64,000 nucleotides of DNA from Asterias amurensis (taxonomy: Eukaryota; Echinodermata; Asteroidea; Forcipulatida; Asteriidae): the NCBI RefSeq assembly GCF_032118995.1, contig NC_092665.1:3198001-3262000 (forward strand), in the 5' to 3' direction. Of this stretch, positions 53,113 to 64,000 are shown piece after piece. Position 1 is the stretch's first letter, and every line of letters starts with the position of its first letter. The notes beneath the pieces were generated by a model. The model searched no databases and had not been told where the DNA came from. It saw only the letters and a program-made list of their open reading frames with translations. Both the position numbers and the translations under genes were made by a program.

Positions 53113-54890
53113 TAAGCAGACAACAGGTTTTTCACAATTTGTGTGTTTTGGTTGGTGAGCGGTCGGCCGTGTACGTTGGCGTATCCACGGCATGGGTTCA
53201 CGGACGACCGTGCGTGGATTATGGTGTACACAACTCTATGTAACTATACGGCGTCTTACTTGTGGTTCAACATGCAAATACCTTGTTTGGTGTAAAATGT
53301 TGGCGTATTTTGTTTCCCAAGGAAGAAAGGAGAGAAAATATCTTGTTTTATTTTTATATATTAAAGATTAAATTTGGCAGTTCGGCTAGATTGTTCTTTT
53401 GGAAAGGTTTGACACAACATTGTGTACGACCACGACGACGACCAAATGACAGGCCTGAATGCTTAAAAAAGTATGAGGTAGGGGGCCTAGCTGTGATAGT
53501 GTTTGCCACAGTATTTTCTTCAAAGGCAATGAGTTGTGTCGGGTCTGATATTCATTGCTATTAAATTAAAAAGTTCATTTGATCTTTTCGACCAACTAAG
53601 GTTAAAAATAAAAGCTCTTATTTTTAGGCTGTCAATTTACAACAAAACTTTTCACTGGTTCATATTTCATGTAAATATTTCATTTTTACGTACGTAGTTA
53701 AAACTTTGCTTTTCAACACTGAACTAGTCAGCTGGACCACTTGGCGTGTATTGCGACTGGTCCTCAGAAAACTGGCATTTGACCAGCAGGGGACCACTGT
53801 TTAAAAAGGGAGAATGCCGATTGATAATAAAGAATCACAAGAATTTGTTCGCACAGAAAGTGTGACACCATCAACAAATGCTGGCAATCTCTGTTCTTCC
53901 AAACAATTTCCTGTCACCAAACATCATCTGAAATGGTTAAAAAGATAAAAATATCACCAGGGCACTGCTTATCCGAATATTCTCAGCTAACAATCTGCCT
54001 ACAGGGTACCATAAATACAGTATTCTTTGATAGAAGCAGAGCCATAAAACTGGCCAGATGGTTTTGTGGTTTTTACCCCTCTGTGACATAGTGACAGCAA
54101 AATGGCAGGTCATATCATGTCAATCTAACACTCCATCCCCACAATGCCCAACTCTAGGATCAGAGACTGATAAGAATAGACCAGTTTTTTTTATACGTGT
54201 CAAACCTAGCTGATTAATTGAACAGATTAAACGCAATAATTAACACAAATACCCATCTCGGGCAATAGAAAGTATATCTTCCATGTATCGAAAAGGAAAG
54301 GAAAAAACACCTTGAATGAAGACCATGTTATTTCTGTTTAAAAACACAAACTGGTTGGGGCTCAAATTTATTTTCTTTAGTTTTTTTTTATACTAAAACC
54401 CGAACCATCTAATGTATAGATCTAGATGAGATCCTTCCGAGTGTTCCAAAATACTCTACTTTTATATGAAAAATCAACATGATCAATTACAAATGTCTAG
54501 TCATTGGTAGGCCGAGATTTGTCCAACGAACGCAGGCATCACGTTTCAAATTACACAACTACTATTTGGGACTGACGTCGTCGAACATTGCCAGTTGCCA
54601 GTCATCTTGTTGTCTGTTGTCCGGGACTTACTTAAAATCAGTAGTCATTTTTGTTTCTCACATTTTCACTTTTGAGACGTTTAGTCCGTTTTGGATATTT
54701 GTTTGTTTGTTTGTTTGTTTAGATGATCTTCCCATCAAGGGAACTCGGCAAACTCCCACAAGGGGATATAAACACCAAGCTGGCAACAACCAATCTCTCT
54801 CACAAACATTGGTTTAACGTCTATGATTATGAATTACACAAATCAAGAAATTGTGATTCAGTAACTAGACGACAATAATTATTCTTGTCA
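53113..54890. other. probable intron, nothing recognised
   Basis: Follows the donor at 53113. No repeat family of this window is obvious, apart from a short microsatellite (gtttgttt)n at 54698-54720. No exon is supported. Confidence 0.35.
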
Positions 54891-54894
54891 TTGT

Positions 54895-54985
54895 GAAATC
54901 AGCAGTTAGCTGGGGGATTCAAACCCACAACCTTGTGATTGCAAGTCCTACAGTCTAACCACTTGACCACAGTGACTAGATATTG
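54895..54985 (-). repeat. tRNA-like SINE head
   Basis: On the minus strand the order is A-box-like tggtcaagtggttagactgt, an anticodon-loop-like cttgcaatc, then B box gggtttgaatccccc. Acceptor-stem pairing is poor and an AT-rich body follows, so it is scored as SINE-derived. Confidence 0.5.
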
Positions 54986-57900
54986 TAGATCTTGAGATTA
55001 TTTTGTGTGTGGACTGTCTGACAGTGACAGTACAGTTACATTTAGTAAATATTTCACTTCCATACATAATGTACATTAGCTGGCAGGCTTGTACTATAGT
55101 ACATCTACCTAGTTGGTTGATCCCAATCTTTCCGCATGTCTGACGATTCTTAGTGCATACAAATCTAATGACCTCTTTTTTAAAAACTGAAGTCACCCAA
55201 GGAATGCAGCCACATTCTATTTTAAAATCAATTGTTGGTGGTGTTTCCATCTAATAATTGTACTTGGATTTATGCCAGAATGTGTGCTTGAGCATCCATC
55301 ACATTCCTACAGTCAGTAAATGTTGAATGCATGTGTTGCTTCAATTTAGATTCGGAAGTTTTTATTTTGATGTCATTTCATTTTTGTGTTTGGAATCATC
55401 ACATACAAAGTCACATACAAAGTGTCTAGATATAATGGCTAATATTGATTGACTTTTCTTAACTTTTTATTGTCAATTTAAATGAACCAACCAAAAATTT
55501 TGCTTTGTTTTGGAAATTCAGATATTTGATATGTTATTACATACTGTATTGGAATTTTTAAGCTCAGGACATGACCTTCAGTGCGACCTATTTGTTGAGT
55601 GGAATTAGGTCAAATGTTGCAGCCCGTTTGCGGCCACTGGACTTAATACTGTGGACATATTTGTGTTAGGGCTGCTGTGGACTCTGAAGGTTTTCAAATC
55701 GATACCTTGAGATTTGCACCTGAACTGCTCAGTTTGTTTTCTTTCGGTTATTACAGATTGTGTTTAAGGAGTGTACATAATGTAGGTCTCAAAATCCAAG
55801 AAGTAGGACAACTATTGTTGCTGTTTTGCAAGTCTGAGCCATTTTTGTGTTTTTCCCTTAAGTTTTTGATTTGCTTAAGTTTGAGGGAAAAGAAGCTTTC
55901 ATATTTCCTGGTTAAACTATTTCCCAACACCACTCTGTTTATAATAACAACAGTGGAAATAGTACAGCACAGTTACTCTAATTGGAAATGTAAAACACGA
56001 TACACTTTTCAATTTACAACAGTAATTTTTACAACAGATACAACAGACACAACGTCACTGGATTGTACAGCACCAACATTTATTATCCAATCCATCCCGC
56101 CACATCACAGCAACTATGTAAAGCCAACATTCAGTATGAAGATCTGAGAAATCCACAATTTTCATCTTCGCCGTGTGTGAGAAACTGATCCCTGTCCTCT
56201 CTAAACTTGGGTCTTGTTTCAAGGCTACATATATTGAATACAGGGCAGGTACATCTAGGAGGCAATGGAGGCACTGCCTCTATGCCACTGACACTGCCTT
56301 GATGCCCTTTGAAATGTTCCACCTGAAAGTTTCATTTCCTTACGTGTAGTTGTAGAGTAAACAAATTTCTGTCTTACTCCTATCACAAGAATGAAGTATA
56401 GTCAAGCCGTGCATTAAGCAAACAAAATTGTAATTCCTGACAATCTGAAAACGAACAGCTTTTTAATTCCCCAAAGTGTGATCACCTATTGAAATGGTTT
56501 CACAGGTTAGCTGAATGATAGTGTACATTGAAAATTAGAAGATTTAATTAATGAACTTAAATCCAAAAACTAGTAAAAGTAAATCACCCCATTGGAAATT
56601 TGTTCACAAGTGATGGATTGTGTACTGTACCCCTTCAGGCCAAAAAAGGTGAATGACATTGCGAAGGAAGCTCTTTTTCATTAAATTATTTTGATCGTTG
56701 AACGTCACCCCTCTGAACATGATTGCGATCGATCCATCGTTTTCTGACACCTTCAACAATCTCGTCAAGTGAGTGAGCAGCTGGTGCTGAGTTTACCTTC
56801 TCCAAACATTTACTCAGTTTTTTTGTCAAGCACTTTTTAAACCACAACAAAACAACACAATGTTTACTGCATCACGTTTCAGAGCTGCCTGTCTGTTTTA
56901 AATGCAAAGCTAGCAAGCTTGATAAATGTCGAGTTGACATATTGAATTGAATTGTTGATTAATCGTTACTAATCGTTACTGTGTGTCCGAATCACTTGAA
57001 AAAAGCCATTTGCAAAGTAACCACCACCCCCTAGAAAAAAAAAAAACGCTCCGATAAACAAACTTGAAATAAAAAAAAAAAATCACAAAATCAATTGACA
57101 AATTCCAAGGTGTCAAAGAAATTGAGTTATGAATTCATATTTCTCAAATTCCTCAAAGGGAAGGTACACTTTTGGTTGTCAATCTTAAAATTAATGGCAG
57201 TTCAAACTATTGGTTACAGTCACCTGTAAAAGCATTTTTAGAAACATTTTACTGTTGAAGTAGTGTGGGTATGTCCCCGAATCTGCTTCTCGTGTTATGT
57301 ATTCATATTATCAAAAACGTGACCACCTTTTGATGTTTAACTTTCATATTGTTAGTACCACTGTATAAAATAGGATTAAAACAATCCAACAGTTTCCTAA
57401 ACAGGATATACCGTCCCGCCCTTTAAAGTCAATGCCCTAAGAACTGTCTGGCATTGCTCGTCACACATACTCTAAAAAGTTTTATAAAGACTGAGCATTA
57501 CATGACTACTTGAAGTGGAAAATAATTTGTTGTGATGTTAATTATTTGGGATTTTCCACACTTTATTATGCAAAAATTCCATGTCAAAATGCAGGCTGAA
57601 GTGGTTTGTGGATTTGGGTTGTCTGCCCGAGACATCTTGCTACAATTTTTTTTATGAGGAGAGCTTCTTTTTTTAGGGAGGGATCAAATGCACAATAGAT
57701 GAGGATTTTAAACGCAATGTCTTTGTTCTGTGGCCATCTCCTTCTGTAGGGGAGAAGTGCCATGTCTAGATATATTATTGATTAACGAGAGGTGTTTCTC
57801 CCCAGTACATTAAGGCAGCCAAGCGAAAGTAATTACATGTACCCTGTGTATTTAGTAACACGTTTTGCCGACACCTCCCTCAGATGGCAGTTGCGTAATT

Positions 57901-58224
57901 TTCAAGACGGGGTTCGTATTGAAAGACATGGTACACTTACTCTTTACTTGTTAGAAATTTCCAACACCATAGATTGACTATACTACGGTACATGTATGCC
58001 TGAAATAGGGCAAAGGATCTCTCAGCATTTTCTTCCCCCACACCCCAGAAAAAAATAAAAATGAAATAAGCCTAAAATAAATAAAATCATTTTAATATAA
58101 AAACCTTACTTAAAGTATTATGTAATTTTACACTGTTCTTACACAATTTATGTTATTTGGCTTTTAAGTATGTGTGTAAACCACTGTGTACTCCGTGAAT
58201 CAAAATACACAAGGCATATCATTA

Positions 58225-58325
58225 GGTTACTCAACTGGGATTCGAACCTATGACCTTTGTCATTCTAGAGCCAATGTCTAGTAATCACGTACCAGCTCGA
58301 CCACCAAAATTGCCTGGTAGCTACA
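58225..58325 (-). repeat. tRNA-like SINE head
   Basis: Minus strand: ggtggtcgagctggtacgtg (A-box region) and ggttcgaatcccagttgag (B box), with a poor cloverleaf. Probably the 5' part of a SINE. Confidence 0.5.
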
Positions 58326-61300
58326 TGTTTACGTAGAGGTAGTTTGAACTAGATATTTTAGCTGTGGGTCTCTCAACTCAACGATTCAGCACAATTTACA
58401 CGTATTTTGTACAATAGTAAAAGTCAATTGTGCATTTGGATCAGAACTTTATAGAGGCTTCTTTTTATAAACATTGCTAATCTTTTATGCCAACAGTCGA
58501 TAACAGAAGGCTAGTTACTGTCAACAAACATAGCTGTCCAATACTCAGTGGTCGTTATACAAACACTCATGTTCACTTTATATGAACAGTCAAAGAAAAC
58601 AGTCATTGAAGCTCTAGTAGAATGCAAATATGAACTGCAGCGTTTCTGTTGGGTCATTATACGTGGAGTTGATAATAACTGCAGTTGTTATGCTCTGAAA
58701 GGTTGACTTTCGAGAGTTGACATTTGTGATGTTCACTATGATTAATTAAACATTTAAAATACAGAATTGAAATTTAAACCTAGTTGGTTTTTGGAACCGT
58801 TTAATTGTTTTAATCCAATAAAAACATAGTTGTATACATGTAGAGCCTACAATAAAACTAACCTATACAGATTTCATTTCAAAAGATGGTCCCTTTTTGA
58901 AATATCGCTGAAAATCTTGAGCGAATTTGTCCACGCACACATGTATGTAAAAGAATAATCCCTTATATTGGAATTACACAATGGAAACACTTCTCTGATT
59001 CAATTGTGAAGCATAAAAACATATCTTTTTACATAAAATCACATTCCTTCAAAGTGAAATGTTTCTCAAACAAGATGCTTGATACCATCGGAAACTACTG
59101 TATGCTTCTAACCAAAAGCTTTTATTGCTACTAGTTTTAAGAGAAATAACCAAGCAGACACCTTTCCTTTAAACAAGACTTTTCTTGATATTTATTCAAG
59201 GCTACTATACATGTATCTCGATCATTCCCGAGTGCAACAGAATGCCTTGATCATTGCATTTCATTACTCCAGTCAGGGAGCAGCTGTCAGTCTTTATTGG
59301 TTGCACAGTTTGAGTTTCCCGGCCCGACCTACCGGGAGATCACAAAGTAGGAAATGCTTGTCTTGGAAGCAAATACCATGTTCCCGATCGTGTTACAAGG
59401 TTGAACCGAACGGGCGCCATGCATATAGAGATGTGGTCAGTTCATTTTATTTAGTTTTTTTACTTGAAAATGTTGACTGTTTGTTGTTTGTATTCGTACA
59501 GGGAAAATTTTGTGAAGTTTTTATAATATGAAGACATAGGCCTTTCATTTCGTTTTAAAGGGAAGTGATTCTTTGTACACAAATATTTTTTTTGTATGAA
59601 AAGTTTTTATAAATTTTAAGAAAAAGCAGATTACTTAAAAATCAACATTGTATTCAGACATTATCAACCCATTTCTTTTTAAAGCTCTTTGATTATTTTA
59701 AAATAAGTTCTCAGACATGTTTTCCAAAGATTATGACTTCTGCGTAGCAGGGATGCGGATTTCCACTTGTATGAACGAATTTAATTAACCATCTACGTGA
59801 CTTGTCGACTTGTTGTACGAAGGTATTTGATCAACAGCTGCTCAAACTGTGTTGTCTACTGCAAGCATGATATCCTGTATCATTGTAAAGTATAGGATAG
59901 TTCACTAGTTATTCTGAAAATGTGTTCACGCTAAGAGAATATTTATATGTAGCCTATAAGTAATATAAAAGTTACTCAAAGGCTGACATTTTGATACAAA
60001 ACTAACTTTCAGTCTATTGAAAGATTCAATAAGAAAAAACATGTTCCTACACTTTTTCAGCAGTACTGGGAAAATTGGGAACATTTTGTGTGTAACACCA
60101 TGAAGTCTTCGACGAGTTTTGGTGCTCCTGAAAAAAAATGCAGTTGTAGAACTTTACACTTTTATCAGTATGCCCTGATAGTCTTCAAGAAACCTGTGTT
60201 CTGAAGACGGGCGAGCAAGCCAATTAGACTGAGTTGTTACAGAACCACCACAACTTGTAGGGAGATTTAATATAGGCATGTAATATAGGCATAAATATGC
60301 AAACCTTACCGTATTCCACTATGCAAATTTTCGAATTATACTTTATTTTTGTGATAATTATAGGTTTGAGTTATAAAACAGGTTGACAAAATCAGTCAGC
60401 CATACCACTTAGTTTCCTGTGTATGTTAATTCAACTGCTCATGGTTGAGCTGTAGATTATTATAACCTTCAGGAATTAATCATGCCACAGTTGGCAGTTG
60501 GTCATCTGCATTATAAATGATACCCAAACCTTTATGAGCAATTTAGATATAATTAATAGCCAAGTCAAACATGTTTAGTGAAACCTACATGTAGGGCCAA
60601 GATCAAGCACCACCCCCCCCCAAAAAAAAAAAACCATCAACAAAAACAACAAAACACAAAACCACACCCAAAACACCCCAAATCAAGATGTATCCAAGCA
60701 CAAATTAATCTTGTTTATCATAAAAGAGTTACCAGCAAAAACACCATTTTATTGTACATGTATATCGTACATGTAGGTTTACTGTTTAAAACTAGTTCCC
60801 TTCTGTTATTTTCGCCTAAAAAAATAGTTGGTAGTTTCTGCAGCTTAAACATTTCAACCTCTTAGCCTGAAATTTAAACCATGATCTCCATTGTGCTGCC
60901 TTTGATTTTGATTCTAAATTTTGTCCCAAAGTTTGCTCTGATTTTCTTGCAAAGTTCCACATTCTTGTACCAAGTTCATGGCCTGCTATATTTATTTAGA
61001 AGAGCTATCCACATGTGGTAATATATCCTGCATGTATGAGTAGACTACAGTTATAGTCAAAACATCTGGTTCATTCTGATCTCAGACAAAACAATGTTTT
61101 AGTCTGTCAACCTACCCGTAGTTCCTGTACTTCTAGAGCTATTTAAACACAAGGATTTGTTTTTAATTGCCCAAGAAGAGAAGAGCTGTCGTTGAAAAAG
61201 GAGGAAAAGTTAGAAGGGTAATTGTTGCAATCCTTTGAATGTGCTTGAATGATAGGACGATGAATGAACAAAGGACATCTTCAAGTTTATGAATGACATA

Positions 61301-61599
61301 CTGAGTTATTGTGGTTCCTTGGAGACAGGGAAGAAAATGAAGAAGGGACTTCTGCAAATCTTTGATGTAGACTTGGTTGTTGGTCCTTTTGTTGTATTAC
61401 AGAAACATGGGGTGAGGAGCATGAAAGGACTGCTGCAAGTCAATGAAGTAAATACCACACTCAGTTCTTGGGTTACAGAAAATGTTGTTTGACCTTGATT
61501 GGGGTCAACAGTCAGGACAAAGGTCAAGACATTGGGGTTCAAGTAGTCAGTTCAAACGCTGTTGATGTGGAGTGTTGTGGTCATGTTTCAGACTCAAGT

Positions 61600-61850
61600 T
61601 TTGGTGATTGTCTGACTGTAGGTTCCAGTTCCTTGTCATGGCACTTGCGTCCTTGAGCAAGACACTTGACTATAATTACTTTGTCCTTTTGATGAGAGGG
61701 TATACTTGGTCCCCACTCCCAATGTATTGTGTAATGCATCTTAAAGAACCCAGTACACTTATGTTGAGAGTATAGTGGTTTCAAGCATGGCACAGAATGC
61801 ACCGAATCACCCTCACAAGTTGCTGTATAATGGCTCTCAACATTCAAACA
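61600..61850 (+). mobile_element. SINE body
   Basis: ggttccagttccttgtcatg gcac followed by gtccttgagcaagacacttg actataatt, the same body as in the SINEs at 0.64 and 38.1 kb. The tRNA-like head is decayed. Confidence 0.55.
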
Positions 61851-63564
61851 ATTGTTGACAATGTACTCGATTTAGATGTCTGTTTGATTTTCAGTAAATA
61901 GAGTATTATCTCATACAAAAATCTTGGCACGATTACAATTTACTGATCTAAAGATAGTTGGCAGGGTCTTAGGAACAAGTAAATATTTATCCGACTGCGG
62001 GAACAGCTTATAAAAAGGTAGCTGCGCATATGGATTGTTAACTGCTCGGAAACTACAACAAGGGCTAAGTGCACACTATTGTTTGGCTAAGGTCTAAAGA
62101 CATGTACTGGCCTAGAAGTAGAGCCTTACGCTTGTTCACACATAGATAAATCTAGAGAATAGAATTAGCTGTTGCAAACTGCTTACCAACCAAAAGGAAG
62201 TACTTTGTTGCCCATGATATCAGCCTTGCTGCCCTTTCAAAACTTCTCATGGATTTTATAATTTTCCAATGGAAGTGCCCTTTTGCAAAACGAAAAGGAC
62301 CTTGCCCTCTCCTCAAAGGTGAAATTCCAGGCCTGTGGTTGAAATTATCTTTTTCCCCACTTTTTTCATTTGCAATTTATATAAAGGCTTTCAGACATGA
62401 TAATCAACCTTAAATTCCCTAAGGTTGCCTGTTACATTTCTTTCCATTTCACTTTCTTGACAATTCCTCAAAGTGTTTCTATTATCGACCTCAGAATTGT
62501 CTTCTATTTCCTCTTGAACGGTCTAGTTTAACTTGTCCGATGGTCATTAAAAAACAATGATTTCTTCAGTTTTCAGTTCCCAAGTAGCATTCTCAAGAGA
62601 ATTTGAAATTTTCTGACGCCTACTAAAGATTAATTAACTTACATGTAACGTTACACCAAGTCAAAAGCTCAGCTTCTAAAAAAAAAACCAAGATTTTTTT
62701 TAGCCACTTAAACACTGATTCATGTAAAACAACCGTAGAAATGTTTAGAAACAATCAATTTCAAGGCAACAGTGCCGTCACGAGGGAGCCCTCACAATTC
62801 CGCCTGGATTGTTTTACCAGTTTCTCCCCACAGGCTGTGAAGCCAAACGGCCCGCTGCAAAACAAAATTATTATAAGAAAAGGGTAGAAAGAAAAACGTT
62901 GTCAACACCCAACGCCAGTGGTGGATATTACTTAGAAGCATTACAAACATGTAAAGTGGAGCTCTTGAGTAGCAGTTGTCACCTTCACGTCAGACAGTCC
63001 GACACCAAATTATTCAAGAGAGGTACTCTCCATCAACGCTCGGAATTCGACGTTGTGTCGTCCGTTTCTTTCAGCGAATCATCCTCGGTTCTGTCTTTGA
63101 CATTCTGGACCTGTAACCCAAGCTTGAAGTTGCCCCGAACGATGATGAATTAATTGCCGCGGCGATGGCTTGGGTTTATTAAAGGTTGGCCGCAGTGTCG
63201 TATCGCTGGACTGAGTAAAGCGATCTCGGGGTCAGGGGAGGGTTTTCGTCGTAATGAGGGGTAGACCGCTGCAGCTGATTGGCATAGATCTTGTTGTAAG
63301 CTACAGGTGGACGGCTTGGTTTCTGTTTGAAATATCGGCTTTGACATGGAGTAGGTCACATCATGGTAACTATTGACTTTTGGGACAGAGAGAAACTTGA
63401 ATCGATTTAAATCGCTTCAGGAAGAGGAAATAAAGACATTGATCAGTGTTTAGATCAAGTAAGATTTTCTTTTGATCTGCTCTTGAATTTTAAATATTTG
63501 GGTGTTTGGTTTAAGCCCTATCCAAGATTTCTGTGGATCTCAACTCGGGCCTGATGCTTCATAA

Positions 63565-63780
63565 TGAAAGGGCAATGGCACAATGCATTTTCTTGTTATC
63601 CAGCAACTCTATGAGAAAATCGGAACATTGCAAGATGCACCAAGGCAATAGCAAGTGGCAATGGAGTCAGTTGCCTCTGTTGCCTCTGTGAAGTTGGCCT
63701 GAAACTGGAACATTTGAAGGTGCACCAAGGCAATGAGCTTGGGCAATGAAGGCAGCCTCTGTGATATACCAGGCCTGTTA
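63565..63780. repeat. degenerate 'ggcaatg' repeat
   Basis: Two near-repeats, each containing ggaacattg(c/a)a and aggtgcaccaaggcaat(g/a), then ggcaatgg-gtca/gcagttgcctctg. Similar text occurs at 37.2-37.37, 45.7-45.9, 56.25 and 62.25 kb. The class is unknown. Confidence 0.5.
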
Positions 63781-64000
63781 AAGACACTGGACACTATTGG
63801 TATATTGTCAAAGACCAGTCTTCTCACTTGGTGTATCTCAATGTATGCATAAAATAACAAAACTATAAAATTTGAGCTCAATTAGTCATCGAAGTTGCGA
63901 GATAACTATGAAAGAATAAAACACCCTTGTCACACGAAGTTGTGTGCTTTCAGATGCTTGATTTCGAGACTTCAAATTCTAAACTTGAAGTCTCAAAATA
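63781..64000 (-). repeat. MITE family A, cut by the window end
   Basis: Starts aaagacactggacactattg and runs through gtcttctcacttggtgtatc to the start of the central hairpin at the last base. Confidence 0.8.

Larger units (their letters stand above)
54986..63780. other. long A/T-rich region without supported exons
   Basis: Nearly 9 kb, likely intron of the gene starting at 53.02 kb. Identified pieces: a tRNA-like SINE head (58225-58325, minus), a SINE body (61600-61850), and degenerate 'ggcaatg-aggcac' repeats (56240-56320, 62220-62340, 63565-63780). A 114-codon frame at 62809-63153 sits after a possible acceptor (ctccccacag at about 62833) but has no recognised motif. The sequence becomes more GC-rich at 63150-63340. 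MITE density is strikingly lower than in the first 52 kb. Confidence 0.4.

Noticed and set aside
54722-54817. Second exon of the 53.02 kb gene (DDLPIKGTRQTPTRG...)
   Set aside because: The phase fits and an acceptor is present, but the frame stops after 31 codons, the acceptor's pyrimidine tract is a (gttt)n microsatellite, and the peptide has no conserved feature.
62809-63153. 114-codon plus-strand frame after an acceptor-like ctccccacag
   Set aside because: No donor in frame, no known motif, and composition unlike the confident exons. Kept only as a remark in the region description.

Overview
The window is animal nuclear DNA, most likely from an echinoderm and probably a sea star. It has split genes with GT-AG introns of 0.1-4 kb, a Mind bomb-type Notch-pathway protein, an ST8Sia-type sialyltransferase and a CCDC50 orthologue. 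It also has a very dense population of short inverted-repeat elements whose sequences I associate from memory with sea-star genomes; that attribution was not checked. No bacterial operons, CRISPR arrays, phage, retroviral or Polinton-like sequence was seen.

Layout. 1-6.3 kb: repeats only (tRNA-derived SINEs and several MITE families, some nested). 6.36-19.55 kb, plus strand: a 15-exon Mind bomb-like gene that assembles in frame to 716 codons (MIB/HERC2, ZZ finger, MIB/HERC2, REP region, ankyrin repeats) but stops where the RING fingers should begin. 19.6-22.4 kb: repeat-filled intergenic DNA. 22.47-27.93 kb, minus strand: a 9-exon alpha-2,8-sialyltransferase-like gene with intact sialylmotifs. 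29.18-50.65 kb, plus strand: CCDC50 (13 coding exons, 477 aa, about 3 kb of 3' UTR). The sialyltransferase and CCDC50 are head to head, about 1.25 kb apart. 51-52.8 kb: intergenic DNA with a foldback element. 53.02 kb onward, plus strand: the first coding exon of an unidentified gene, probably followed by a very long first intron.

Splice phases were checked by hand at every junction of the three multi-exon genes. All junctions match, so the models are strong although no transcript data were available. The three genes share no obvious pathway: ubiquitin/Notch signalling, Golgi glycan sialylation, and ubiquitin-linked EGFR/NF-kB adaptor function.

The most interesting material lies in how mobile elements sit on the genes. 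CCDC50 exon 6 has its end and donor tandemly copied into possible frame-preserving microexons. A LINE fragment has an (ATT)n tail about 230 bp long that runs up to a splice acceptor. A hAT-like MITE with an 8-bp target duplication lies two bases past a splice donor. An inverted MITE pair flanks one exon. tRNA-headed SINEs share their tail with the local LINE.
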